64,000 nt of DNA, taken from positions 496,001 to 560,000 of the forward strand of contig NZ_CP065383.1 in NCBI RefSeq assembly GCF_015775515.1. Reading direction: 5' to 3'. A program made the translations under genes and the position numbers. Below are positions 8,690 to 17,459 of this stretch, one piece after another (within the stretch, counting starts at the first letter, position 1; each line of letters starts with the position of its first letter). The notes below the pieces were generated by a model that saw only the letters and a list, made by a program, of their open reading frames with translations, was not told the DNA's origin and did no database searches. This DNA is from Atribacter laminatus. GTDB lineage: Bacteria > Atribacterota > Atribacteria > Atribacterales > Atribacteraceae.

Positions 8690-9816
8690 TACGGCTCCAT
8701 GTTGTTTTAGAAATATCTTTTATTATTATATCTTATTTAAAAAAATACAGAAATCTAATTGGTTCATCCAGTAGTCGTTGGCACTAAATTGCGTTCCCCC
8801 AATCTTTAAAAAATCTTTTATAGTGGCTTGATTGATCAAGACCGTAGATTTTCAGGATTGACGGTCATGACACTTTCATGGTACCAGATGAGGATGAAAA
8901 TACTTACCCAGGAATCGTTTCCCCCTTTAGCAAAGGGGGTTAGGGGGATTTGATTTTTAACTGCTCAGTCATTGCGAGGAACGAAGTGACGTGGCAATCT
9001 CATTTATTAAAACCAGTGAACCGTTAGGAGTGAGCCGTGAACCGGATACAAAATAGAGCAATGATAAAAAGGCATTGTGAAATTTTTTGAAACTCTGAAA
9101 ATCTCACCCACCTGTTCCGTCATCCTGAGGCTTCGTCTTACGAAGCCGTGAGGATCTCATCTGACACCGCAGGCGTCATCCTGAGGATTCGTCATTCGAA
9201 TCCGTGAGGATCTCATCCTTTATACCTGTTTTTTCCGTTATTATCCCAGGATAACCATTAAAGACCGAAAGGCACCCCTCCACGGAGGGGAATTGTTGAA
9301 TTTATTCCCCCATTGAGGGGGGTTAGGGGGGTGTGCCTTCATTTCCTTATTCACCTTTAATCGTTCCTGTATTTATGAAATAGATTCGACATGCCATGGC
9401 ATGTCGCTACATTATATGAAGATCGGGCGCAATACATTGCGCCCCTCCATTTTATATTCTTTGGTAGGGGCTTGATTTATCATGCTCGTAAGTTTTCAGG
9501 ATAAATCCTCATACCGAACAGAGATACCAGGTGAAGGTGGAAAGATCGAAGAGAAGAGGATACAAGAGAATAAGAAAAATATAAAAGGATGAGATCCTCA
9601 CGCGGGAAAACACCGCTCAGGATGACGATAACGTAAAACGACGCTATATTTTCAGGATAAACCTTCATGCCACTTTTGTGACACCAGATGAGGATGAAAA
9701 TCCAAATTCGACATGCCATGGCATGTCGCTACATTAATTGGATGTAAAAAAGTTCAAGGGGAGAGGAAAAAATTTAATAAGGTGAAAATGGGAATAACGG
9801 TTCACGGTTCACGAAA
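8690..9816. repeat. 1.1 kb intergenic repeat mosaic
   Basis: No gene is supported. In order: a family-3 unit at about 8848-8902 with ATGACAC and TGGTACC in the variable stem; a GCAAAGGGGG inverted repeat near 8928-8955; a family-2 unit at about 8968-9002; heptads near 9013-9045; family-1 hairpins at 9119-9161 (GGCTTCG/CGAAGCC) and 9175-9217 (GGATTCG/CGAATCC); the 20-bp palindrome at 9387-9406; a decayed family-3 unit at about 9491-9545; a family-1 unit in reverse orientation at 9588-9626 with GCGG/CCGC; a family-3 unit at about 9649-9701 (GCCAC and GTGAC arms); a second palindrome at 9709-9728. The order palindrome, family-3, family-2 repeats that of the previous mosaic, so the two intervals share a duplicated ancestor. 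Confidence 0.75.
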
Positions 9817-10227
9817 TTATGGTTCTAACCGATTAATACCATCTACTTTATCAAAATCACCATCATAGGAATAAATTTCACATTTCTTTTGAGTAATCAT
9901 TTGAGCAGCAACGAAGGCGTCAGTCCAATCAATGTTTTTTTCAACATAAAGTTGAAAAGCTAATTTAGAAATTTTCTTGTTATTGTGGCGGAGACCTTTT
10001 AATTCCAGGATAGGAATAAGTAACTCTTGGATTCTTTGTTTTGGTTGTTTATAGAATTTCTCAAGAGTCCATACAATGCCAGCAAGGACTAAATCAGGAA
10101 GCCAAACCTCTTCCGAACCAGATTCAATACATTTTAACAATTTTGTACAATGATCAGCTTGTTTTGGAATATCATTGGTTAAAAAACGGAGAATAATATT
10201 GGCATCAATGATGGGTATTTCTTTCAT
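9817..10227 (-). CDS. PIN-domain VapC-like toxin lacking the second conserved acidic residue
   Basis: The 136-aa PIN-domain protein has Asp8 in PIIDANIILRF, WTDAFVA near 105-111 and YSYDGDFDKV near the C-terminus. Members of this subfamily cut RNA using four acidic residues that bind Mg2+ or Mn2+. The second is normally Glu in an AEIxWxLE motif, as in the relative at 36414-36851 (IIAEIIWTLE). Here the motif reads LAGIVWTLE, with Gly50 instead of Glu, encoded by GGC. Activity may be lost or reduced. The gene overlaps the upstream AbrB-type antitoxin gene by 23 nt, a normal toxin-antitoxin arrangement. Confidence 0.88.
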   Translation of the reverse strand: MKEIPIIDANIILRFLTNDIPKQADHCTKLLKCIESGSEEVWLPDLVLAGIVWTLEKFYKQPKQRIQELLIPILELKGLRHNNKKISKLAFQLYVEKNIDWTDAFVAAQMITQKKCEIYSYDGDFDKVDGINRLEP

Positions 10228-10453
10228 TGGCGAGCTCTTTCATTGCTTGGTGACGAACGACTTTAAAATCCTGTGGTTCACTTACCTGAATGGTTCCCCT
10301 TAATGCCTCAATCCCATTTTCAACTGGGACAATTCGAATGCAATCCTCTTCAAGAACGAACCGTACTCGAACACCGGGTTGAATATTTAAATGCTTTCTT
10401 GCTTCAATTGGAAGGGTAATTTGCCCCTTGCTTGAAACCTTAGAGCCTTTCAT
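10205..10453 (-). CDS. AbrB/SpoVT-type VapB antitoxin
   Basis: The 82-aa protein starts with KGSKVSSKGQITLPIEARK, the swapped-hairpin AbrB DNA-binding motif, then LNIQPGVRVRFVLEED. The C-terminal part (about 55-82) is the likely toxin-binding tail. The ATG at 10453 follows AGAGAGG. It is cotranscribed with the PIN-domain gene and would be expected to autorepress. Its promoter region faces the divergent mntA-hepT pair, with 180 bp between the two start codons. Confidence 0.9.
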   Translation of the reverse strand: MKGSKVSSKGQITLPIEARKHLNIQPGVRVRFVLEEDCIRIVPVENGIEALRGTIQVSEPQDFKVVRHQAMKELANERNTHH

Positions 10454-10621
10454 TCTTTACCTCTCTATTTAGAATTTACTTTATAATAATTATAAATCAA
10501 TAATAATATAAGTAAACCTTCTCATAATATGTAATGAATTTACTTCTCCCACTCTCCCCCTCGTCTTTTAAAAATCCCTTCCCTCTAAATATGTATCCTG
10601 CATAACATCTTTTAATTTTGT

Positions 10622-10627
10622 TATAAT
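10622..10627 (+). promoter_or_regulatory. Possible -10 box for the mntA-hepT operon
   Basis: TATAAT at 10622-10627 lies only 6 bp before the ATG at 10634. If used, the transcript would be leaderless or nearly so. No convincing -35 box is visible at 17 bp, so the call is weak. Confidence 0.3.
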
Positions 10628-10633
10628 AAAAAC

Positions 10634-11053
10634 ATGAAAAAGATAAGAGACATTTGTCAAAAATATAATATTGCTTTAGTCTATTTATTTGGCTCGCAGA
10701 AAGAAAATTCATTAAATATCCTCAATGAAGAAAAAGTCGATATCAAAGATCCTTTAGCTGATATCGATGTTGGAATTGTATTTTCTCAAGATATTGAAAG
10801 TATTCCGGATAGACACAAAGTCTACTCGAACATATATAATGACTTTGAAGACTTATTTCTACCCTATCATTTAGATTTGGTTTTTCTTCAAGAATGCCAT
10901 TCGGTTTTCCAATCCGAGGCTCTTTTGGGAATTTGCGTTTATAGTATTTCCGAAGAATTTAAAGACGAATATGAAATGATGGTTTTAAGAAGAGCTGCTG
11001 ACTTTAAATATGTCTTAGACAAATATGCTGAAGATGCTTTAGAAAAATATTAA
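10634..11053 (+). CDS. MntA-type nucleotidyltransferase antitoxin
   Basis: This 139-aa minimal nucleotidyltransferase has YLFGSQ (Gly20-Ser21) and ADIDVGIVF with Asp43 and Asp45. The span between the GS motif and the DxD pair is longer than in the minimal GSx10DxD pattern because of an insertion rich in Asn/Glu/Lys. In characterised HepT-MntA systems this protein modifies a tyrosine of the partner HEPN toxin with AMP and so silences it. The hepT gene follows 14 nt downstream on the same strand, which supports that role. The ATG at 10634 directly follows an AT-rich, TATAAT-containing stretch. Confidence 0.88.
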   Translation: MKKIRDICQKYNIALVYLFGSQKENSLNILNEEKVDIKDPLADIDVGIVFSQDIESIPDRHKVYSNIYNDFEDLFLPYHLDLVFLQECHSVFQSEALLGICVYSISEEFKDEYEMMVLRRAADFKYVLDKYAEDALEKY

Positions 11054-11067
11054 GGATGGAATGAGTT

Positions 11068-11505
11068 TTGATCAACAAACAATTTATTAATGAAAGATTA
11101 CTTTTAATCAATTCTTTCCTCAAAGAACTCCAAGATTTAGCTACCTTGGATAAAAATTCTTTCCTATCACAAAAGAGAAATGTAGCTGCAGCTGAAAGCT
11201 TCCTTCGAAGAACCTTAGAAGCGATATTTGACATAGGACGCCATATTTTAGCCAAAACTGATCATATAGACTTGTCTATAGAATATAAATCTATTGCGAG
11301 AGGACTCATAGAAATTGGTACTGTTGATAATAAATTAGGGGAAATATTAACACAAATGGCAGGCTATAGAAACCGTTTAGTCCATATGTATAACATCATT
11401 AGTGATGAAGAATTATACCAGGTCATTCAATCGAACACGAAGGATATAGAAAATTTTGTTTCTAAAATAAAAAAATACTTGGATACTCTTAAAAATGAAA
11501 ATTAG
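11068..11505 (+). CDS. HepT-type HEPN RNase toxin (DUF86)
   Basis: The 145-aa all-helical HEPN protein carries RNRLVHMY at 101-108, matching the RX4HXY motif of HepT, where Arg and His form the RNase site and Tyr is the AMPylation target. It starts with TTG at 11068, eight bases after AGGATGGA. The upstream ATG at 11061 is in another frame and stops quickly. It forms a two-gene operon with the MntA-type gene. Residues of the motif are all present, so the toxin looks intact. Confidence 0.9.
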   Translation: MINKQFINERLLLINSFLKELQDLATLDKNSFLSQKRNVAAAESFLRRTLEAIFDIGRHILAKTDHIDLSIEYKSIARGLIEIGTVDNKLGEILTQMAGYRNRLVHMYNIISDEELYQVIQSNTKDIENFVSKIKKYLDTLKNEN

Positions 11506-11650
11506 ATAGCTATCAACTATGAAATAATGATCTTCTACTTGATTTAGTAAAGACTTGGCGAATATAACCATCTAATAAGTCAAGGTTAAAAACCAGATCA
11601 CTATTCAATCACCACAATTTTTCCATTCTTTCCTCGTTGTTACTTTTTCA

Positions 11651-12523
11651 TTAAACCTTATTCTTTTCAGTTAGTTCTATAGACTCTTCAAATCCTACCT
11701 TACAATAATTCCAATCATAATGTTGGGATAGGTTTTTATCATAAATAAGATTACCAAATATTTTATTCACCATTGGAAACGTGTTCTTTCCAGCTCTCAG
11801 TAACCCACCTAAAGCTTTTGATACTAATATTTTCTTTCCATAAAAATGAGCAATTATTTTTGCCATGTTTAATGTATCCACATATTCCTTATTTTGTGGG
11901 AAAAATAATCCTTTATCCTGGTGATCAACTAAAAGTCTTATAAATTCAGTAAGGTTATTAATAAATATCATGCTCCTTTGGTTTTTGAGATCGGGTAAAA
12001 TTCTTATCCTCCTTGCATATTTTCTTAAAAATCCATAATTACCAGGACAATTTGGTCCATATACCATCGGGGCTCGAATAATAGCAATAGAAAAATGATA
12101 ATCTCCTAATTTATTTATTTCATTTTCAGCTTCAAGCTTGCTTCTACCATAAAAAGAATTTGGATTGCAGGGTGTATTTTTGTTTATAATTACTTGTTCG
12201 TCAATTTTTCCTTCATGTCCATATACCGCCATGCTGCTCATGAAAATAAATTGCTTAACACCTGACTTTTTGGCTTTTTTTGCCACCTCTACTGCAAGAT
12301 CTCTATTTACCGAAAAATAACTATTTTCCATATCTAGTTTTTCTTTTTGATGAACAATTCCCGCAACATGAAACACTTTATCGTAAAGAGAAAAATCATA
12401 ATTTTCCCAATTATCATTTATCAGGCAGATTGTATCTACCTGATAGACATCAGGCCATTGATTTAACCATTTCTCAAAACTCATCCCTATATAACTGTTT
12501 TTGCCAGTTATAAGGATTTTCAT
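11651..12523 (-). CDS. NAD-dependent sugar epimerase/dehydratase (extended SDR)
   Basis: The 290-aa protein opens with MKILITGKNSYIG, a glycine-rich NAD-binding loop, then HVAGIVHQ, FMSSMAVYG and the catalytic YGRSK (YxxxK). RAPMVYGPNCPG fits the sugar-binding region of extended SDR enzymes acting on nucleotide sugars. It is somewhat shorter than GalE (about 330 aa) and resembles capsule enzymes of the CapN/WbpV type. It belongs to the polysaccharide locus by position and strand. Substrate cannot be given from sequence alone. A leader of about 0.4 kb precedes it. Confidence 0.85.
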   Translation of the reverse strand: MKILITGKNSYIGMSFEKWLNQWPDVYQVDTICLINDNWENYDFSLYDKVFHVAGIVHQKEKLDMENSYFSVNRDLAVEVAKKAKKSGVKQFIFMSSMAVYGHEGKIDEQVIINKNTPCNPNSFYGRSKLEAENEINKLGDYHFSIAIIRAPMVYGPNCPGNYGFLRKYARRIRILPDLKNQRSMIFINNLTEFIRLLVDHQDKGLFFPQNKEYVDTLNMAKIIAHFYGKKILVSKALGGLLRAGKNTFPMVNKIFGNLIYDKNLSQHYDWNYCKVGFEESIELTEKNKV

Positions 12524-12935
12524 AAAAACCTCCTATTTTAAGCAAAAGAAAAAAACTAAATTTTAAAAAAATTTTTTAACAGAGATATGGATAAAACTTA
12601 TCAAATACCCTTATTAAATTCTTTTTTATACCATTAAACTTTTATCTATTATTCCATAATTTTTTTAATCCATAGCTTTTATGAAATTCCAAACTTCTTT
12701 TAATTTTATTTTCATGAATAATTTCAGTTACTTCCCTAAATCCTGAATAATTCTTAAATAAAAGCAGTTCCCCCCTGTTCATCAGTTTCTTTCTATATTT
12801 CTTTTAAAATACTGTTAACGGGATTGATCGTTTAAACTCTCATTACTCGGCATCGTCCTTTAGGTTTCCTTTTTAATGTATAAAAAAATTAAGACCTTAA
12901 AATTAGAAAACAAACGAGTACACAAAATTTAAGAA
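12524..12935. other. AT-rich gap, no feature seen
   Basis: This 412-bp gap lies between the SDR gene and the aminotransferase gene. It is AT-rich, has no reading frame worth calling and carries none of the repeat families seen elsewhere. It may hold the promoter of the SDR gene, but no clear box was found. Confidence 0.5.
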
Positions 12936-14084
12936 TCAGGGGCTAACTTCAGATGCTACTGTTTTTACTGCTTCAACAACCACCGAGAGTTCCTCATCTG
13001 TAAGCAATGGTTCTATCGGCAAGCTCAATACTTGCTGAGTTGCTTGTTCGGTAGCCTCCAAAGGATAAGGAATGCGACACTTTCCTTCAAAAACCTTCAT
13101 TTGACTTAGGGGAATAGAATAATAAATCATGGTTTGTACGCCCTTGTCTGACAGCATTTTTTTGAAGGTATCTCTATTTTGTGTCCTTATAGTAAACTGG
13201 TTATAAACGTGATAGGCTTTTTCGGATTCTTTGGGGAGTAGTATCTTTGAACAATCGGATAAATGGGATTGATAATATTTAGCGATTCTTCTCCGTTTCT
13301 CGTTCATTTCGTCAACGTATTTCATTTTTGCCAATAAGAGCGCTGCCTGCATAGTATCTAAACGGCTATTGTAGCCAAGATGTTCAACATTGTATTTATC
13401 TTTCCCTCCGTGTTTGCGGAGCATTTGGATAATATCGTAAAGTATGGGATTGTTGGTCGCGATCATCCCACCATCACCGAATCCACCTAAATTTTTGGTG
13501 GGGAAAAAGCTGAAAGCGCCACAATCTCCCAGGGAACCGCTTTGCTTCCCGTCCCAGCGGGCTCCAAAACTCTGTGCGCAATCCTCAACCACAAAGAGGT
13601 TATATTTTCTCGCACACTCCATGATTGCGTCCATATTCGTCGGATACCCATAGAGGTGAACAGGAACGATACCAACTACTTTTTCTCCATGTTGACCTAA
13701 ATAGCGTTCTACTTGCTCAGTATCGAGACAATAATTATCTAGATTGATATCCAGGAATACTGGAGTGGCTCCAGAGCGAAGTATCGAGGTACCGGTCGCT
13801 GTAAAGGTAAAAGCTGGGGTTAGGATTTCATCACTTTTTTCAAAATATTCAATTCCTTTTCTTTGAATCGCCAAGGCACGCAGAGACAAAACTAAGGCAT
13901 CAGTTCCAGAGGCTACCCCTACAGCATTGTTCACTCCTAAATAGTCAGTGACCTTTGCTTCCAATTCTTTCACTTCAGGGCCTAAAATCCACTGTTGGTG
14001 CGATAAGGCCTGAGCCAGCGCACCGTCGATCGCTTCTTTCATGTATTGGTATTCTCTATTGAGATCTAATAAAGGGATGCTCAT
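12936..14084 (-). CDS. DegT/DnrJ/EryC1 sugar aminotransferase (WbpE-like)
   Basis: The 382-aa PLP enzyme has PLLDLNREY at the start, ASGTDAL near 58-64, VVEDCAQSFGA with Asp168 contacting the PLP ring nitrogen, and FFPTKNLGGFGDGG with Lys197 as the Schiff-base lysine. Length and motifs match the family that aminates 3-keto or 4-keto nucleotide sugars with glutamate as donor. The upstream gene is a fused 3-dehydrogenase/N-acetyltransferase and ends 3 nt before the ATG, so the pair is coupled. The context points to WbpE, amination at C3 of the UDP-GlcNAcA 3-keto sugar. RBS AAGGAG supports the start at 14084. Confidence 0.92.
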   Translation of the reverse strand: MSIPLLDLNREYQYMKEAIDGALAQALSHQQWILGPEVKELEAKVTDYLGVNNAVGVASGTDALVLSLRALAIQRKGIEYFEKSDEILTPAFTFTATGTSILRSGATPVFLDINLDNYCLDTEQVERYLGQHGEKVVGIVPVHLYGYPTNMDAIMECARKYNLFVVEDCAQSFGARWDGKQSGSLGDCGAFSFFPTKNLGGFGDGGMIATNNPILYDIIQMLRKHGGKDKYNVEHLGYNSRLDTMQAALLLAKMKYVDEMNEKRRRIAKYYQSHLSDCSKILLPKESEKAYHVYNQFTIRTQNRDTFKKMLSDKGVQTMIYYSIPLSQMKVFEGKCRIPYPLEATEQATQQVLSLPIEPLLTDEELSVVVEAVKTVASEVSP

Positions 14085-14087
14085 CCT

Positions 14088-15674
14088 TTAACTCCTTTCC
14101 GTTTCCGGTCTTACAGCGCCATTTTCTAGCCGGTAACGTTGCCCACACTCCGGACATACCAGTGTATTTCCATCATCCTCTCTCAATCTCACCCCACATC
14201 GGCACATCCAACCAATTTGACGAGCGGGGTTTCCCACCACCAGAGCATAATCGGGGATGTCTCGGATCACGACTGTCCCTGCGCCCACAAAGGAATATTG
14301 GCCTAGTGTCACCCCACACACGATGGTGGCATTAGCTCCAATTGAAGCACCCCTTTTCACCAAGGTTTTACGGTATTCGTGTTTACGCTCAATAAAAGCA
14401 CGGGGGTTGATTACATTGGTGAAAACCATGGAAGGACCACAAAAGACCTCGTCTTCCAGGGTAACATCTTTGTAAATAGAAACGTTGTTTTGAATTTTAC
14501 ACCCATTACCGATGGTAACATCAGGGCCAATTACCACGTTTTGCCCAATTACACAGTTTTTACCTATACTCGTGTTTTTGAGAATATGAGAAAAGTGCCA
14601 AATTTTTGTCCCTTCCCCAATCTGGACGTTTTCATCAATAAATGATGATGAATGAACAAAATACGGTGTTTGTTCTCTTTTACCTTCTGACTCTTCCACG
14701 TTTTCCTCCTTCAGGGCTCTTTGAGCGGCAATAAGCGTTTTCAGTACCCGTAGTCCTTCCTTACCGTTGGTCAAAGGAGTCTTTCTTTGTTGAACACACT
14801 CTAAAAAATGAATACACTCGTTACGTAAGGGTTCGCTGTCATCCAGCTCCACTATAGTTTTTTTTGCAAAAGAAAACGGTCGGTTGACCATTTCTTTCAA
14901 AGGGCTACCATATTCATACCATACGAGCTTTTCATTCTTTTGCAGATCATCAAACAATAGCATCCCCTGACTTCCCACTAAGGTAATCCGTCGTTCCTTG
15001 AGCGGACTAAGCCAGCTCGTATAGATATGGGCTTTTCTATGGTCCCCGAAATCCAGGGTAACCATGACCTGATCCTCAACTCCCGGCTGGATAAAGTCTC
15101 CTCCAGCAGCATAGATTTCTGTTGGCTCAGAATTGAAGAAAGCCAGATGGAGTGAGATATCGTGCGGTGCCAAGCTGAACAAGGCATTTTCATGCCGGCG
15201 AATGATCCCCAGGTTCAGTCGGTGGGAAGAGACATACCACAGATCACCAATCGCCCCTTCTTGCAATAACTCCTTGATTTTCATCACCGCTGGGTGATAG
15301 TGAAGGAGATGACCAACCATCAAAATTCTCTTCTTGTTACTGGAAAGCTCCACAAGTTCCTTTGCCTCATCCACCTTGAGAGTCATAGGTTTTTCCACAT
15401 AGAGGTCTTTATTCCATTTCAGACATTCTTTTGCCAATTCATAATGGCTTTCTGGCGGCGTTGCAACCACCACGCAATGGATAGCCGGATCACGTAAAAT
15501 CTCTTCAAAGGATGCGGTAACATTTAAACCTGGATACTTATTCCTTAAATCTTCACCAATAATCGGGTCTTTCTCGCAAACCGATCGCAATACTCCCAGT
15601 TCATGAAAAACTCTCACCAAATTTTTTCCCCAGTACCCGGCTCCAACCACCGAGATTTGTATGTTTTCACTCAT
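14088..15674 (-). CDS. Fused Gfo/Idh/MocA dehydrogenase (WbpB-like) and left-handed beta-helix N-acetyltransferase (WbpD-like)
   Basis: The protein is 528 aa with two domains that are usually separate genes. Residues 1-320 are an NAD-binding sugar oxidoreductase: [10 protein letters not shown] at 9-18, VATPPESHY, then EKP at 94-96, typical of WbpB/WlbA. After a linker (about 320-340) residues 345-485 are hexapeptide repeats ([32 protein letters not shown]), the WbpD/WlbB acetyltransferase fold. The tail carries CRC and CPEC, a zinc-ribbon-like end seen in this acetyltransferase group. The fusion would oxidise C3 of UDP-GlcNAcA and acetylate the later 3-amine, with the WbpE-like aminotransferase encoded 3 nt downstream acting between. 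The start ATG 15674 follows GGAAG. Confidence 0.92.
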   Translation of the reverse strand: MSENIQISVVGAGYWGKNLVRVFHELGVLRSVCEKDPIIGEDLRNKYPGLNVTASFEEILRDPAIHCVVVATPPESHYELAKECLKWNKDLYVEKPMTLKVDEAKELVELSSNKKRILMVGHLLHYHPAVMKIKELLQEGAIGDLWYVSSHRLNLGIIRRHENALFSLAPHDISLHLAFFNSEPTEIYAAGGDFIQPGVEDQVMVTLDFGDHRKAHIYTSWLSPLKERRITLVGSQGMLLFDDLQKNEKLVWYEYGSPLKEMVNRPFSFAKKTIVELDDSEPLRNECIHFLECVQQRKTPLTNGKEGLRVLKTLIAAQRALKEENVEESEGKREQTPYFVHSSSFIDENVQIGEGTKIWHFSHILKNTSIGKNCVIGQNVVIGPDVTIGNGCKIQNNVSIYKDVTLEDEVFCGPSMVFTNVINPRAFIERKHEYRKTLVKRGASIGANATIVCGVTLGQYSFVGAGTVVIRDIPDYALVVGNPARQIGWMCRCGVRLREDDGNTLVCPECGQRYRLENGAVRPETERS

Positions 15675-15699
15675 CCAATTCTTCCTTTCTGCTTCATAC

Positions 15700-16866
15700 T
15701 CAAAGCCCTTTTAAAGTGATATCTCCGGTTAATGCGGGAAATCCCCATAATATTTCAAGAATATATCGCGAAGTTTTTCCATCACCGTAGAGTTGTGGGC
15801 GTATCTCTAATCTATCTTTCTTTAAAACTGCATTCGAAATAGCCTGTGGATCAGTCCCAACAAGGACATTCCATCCCATCTCTACCGTTTCTACCCACTC
15901 TGTCTCACTTCGCAAGGTGATACAGGGCGTTCCCAATATATACGCCTCTTTTTGCAAACCACCTGAATCGGTCAATACCGCTCTGGCGTTTTTGACCAAT
16001 ACCAGCATATCAAAATAGCTAACTGGGTCTATACATTTAATGTTATCGGCTGAAATTAACTCCCGGTTTATCTGTTCCATTAATTTCTTCGTACGGGGAT
16101 GAATAGGGAAAATGACTGGTTTCCACTTACTAACCTGAGCTAAGCCTTTCAAGATGTTTATAAAATTCTCAGGATTATCGGTATTTTCTGCTCGGTGTAC
16201 GGTAACAACATAGTAGGAATCGGGATCAAGCCCGAGTGAAGGAAGGATAGTCGATTCTCTACCTGCAATGTCTAGACTCATATTCAGAACCTCGTACATC
16301 AGATCACCAACCATAGCACACCATTGGACCGATCTTTCTTCTCCAGTTTTCACCCATCGAGCATTTTCTAATATTAAACGGCCTTTCATTCCTTCCCTAC
16401 TCAGGTTATCCATTCCAGCCTTGGTTGGACAAAAAAGGACTGTGGAACAATGATCTGTGAGTACTCGATTAATCTCCTCCGGCATTGTACGGTTAAAACT
16501 TCTTAAACCGGCTTCGATATGGGCTACAGGGATATGGAGCTTCACTGCCGCCATTGCTCCGCCAAGAGTTGAATTAGTATCTCCATAGACCAACACCCAG
16601 TCAGGTTTTTCTTTTAGAAGCACCGGTTCAATATTTTTCACCATTTCAGCAGTCTGCCAGCCATGAGTTCCCGATCCAATCTCAAGATTCCAATCAGGCT
16701 CTGGAATGCCCAGTTGATCAAAAAAAATCTTGGACATCCGATAATCATAATGCTGACCGGTATGGAGAACGACATGGTCAACGCCGGGGTATTCCCGGAA
16801 CCTTTGACACAGCGGGGCAAGTTTCACAAACTGTGGCCTCGCCCCAACAACTGATAAAAGTTTCAT
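15700..16866 (-). CDS. UDP-N-acetylglucosamine 2-epimerase family (WbpI/WecB-like)
   Basis: The 388-aa GT-B-fold epimerase has [12 protein letters not shown] near the N-terminus, [40 protein letters not shown], and [10 protein letters not shown] further on. These are the family signature, including the conserved Asp, Glu and His residues. In the neighbouring gene set it most likely performs the last step, C2 epimerisation of UDP-2,3-diacetamido-glucuronic acid to the manno form (WbpI). The alternative is ordinary WecB acting on UDP-GlcNAc. The start ATG 16866 follows GGAAGG. The gene lies 25 bp upstream of the fused wbpB-wbpD. Confidence 0.9.
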   Translation of the reverse strand: MKLLSVVGARPQFVKLAPLCQRFREYPGVDHVVLHTGQHYDYRMSKIFFDQLGIPEPDWNLEIGSGTHGWQTAEMVKNIEPVLLKEKPDWVLVYGDTNSTLGGAMAAVKLHIPVAHIEAGLRSFNRTMPEEINRVLTDHCSTVLFCPTKAGMDNLSREGMKGRLILENARWVKTGEERSVQWCAMVGDLMYEVLNMSLDIAGRESTILPSLGLDPDSYYVVTVHRAENTDNPENFINILKGLAQVSKWKPVIFPIHPRTKKLMEQINRELISADNIKCIDPVSYFDMLVLVKNARAVLTDSGGLQKEAYILGTPCITLRSETEWVETVEMGWNVLVGTDPQAISNAVLKKDRLEIRPQLYGDGKTSRYILEILWGFPALTGDITLKGL

Positions 16867-17062
16867 TATATACCTTCCTAGTATTAGTTGAGAGTTGAGT
16901 GTTTAGGGTTTAGGGTTGATTAAAATTTTAATATCAACAGTAAAGCTGTTTAGGGTTTAGAAATTATACACCAAAGGCCATCCCTCAACACTCAACTGCC
17001 TTTTTGCTCTCAACTGCAAAAGCTGTTTAGGGTTTAGAGTTTAGAGTTGATAAAATATTATA
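16867..17062. repeat. GTTKAGN heptad repeats in opposing orientations
   Basis: A run of 7-bp units starts at about 16890 (GTTGAGA, GTTGAGT, GTTTAGG, GTTTAGG). The complementary orientation (CTCAACA, CTCAACT) follows near 16985-17020, and another forward run lies at about 17029-17050. The opposing arrays could pair as a long imperfect stem. No gene is seen. Confidence 0.7.
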
Positions 17063-17213
17063 TCAACTGTCCACGGCTTTCGCGTGATTGTGTAACGCGC
17101 TAAGGCGGGGTGCGATGGCATCTATACAACTCCTCAGGGATATATACTCTTCTTCGGAAATGAAATCAAGTTCTTGAGCAATTATCAACTGCGATAGTAC
17201 TTCCATCAGAGAA
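17063..17213 (-). pseudogene. C-terminal fragment of a four-helix-bundle (S23/IVP-type) gene
   Basis: Minus-strand translation gives about 50 codons, SLMEVLSQLIIAQELDFIS and on to NHAKAVDS then TGA at 17063. This closely matches the last 50 residues of the intact gene at 20269-20676 (SLMEVLSQLIIAQELNFIT to NHAKAVDS). No start or N-terminal half is present. Both ends are bounded by heptad repeats. It looks like a partial duplication carried along with the repeats. Confidence 0.85.
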
Positions 17214-17459
17214 CCGCAGAAGCTGTTTAGGGTTTAGGGTTTAGGGTTTGGAACTATACATTAACAGCAAAACGTTTTTTCTCCCTCAACTGTTTTTAGC
17301 CTTATTTTTTTCTTCTCTAAACCCTAAACTCTCCACCCTCAACTGCTTTTTCAGCTCTCAACCCTCAACCGCCCTTTTCTCTCAATCCTCAACTGCTCTT
17401 TTAGCCCTCAACTTCCTTTCCTCCCTCAACTCTCAACGCTAAACTCTCAACTGCTCTCC
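17214..17459. repeat. GTTKAGN heptads and reverse-orientation array
   Basis: Forward units GTTTAGG x3 lie at about 17225-17248. From about 17310 to 17458 the other strand's orientation dominates (CTCAACT, CTAAACC, CTCAACC and similar). The array ends at the stop codon of the downstream wbpA-like gene. Confidence 0.7.

Noticed and set aside
9480-9719. 79-codon open frame on the minus strand
   Set aside because: Composed of palindrome, family-1 and family-3 repeat sequence.
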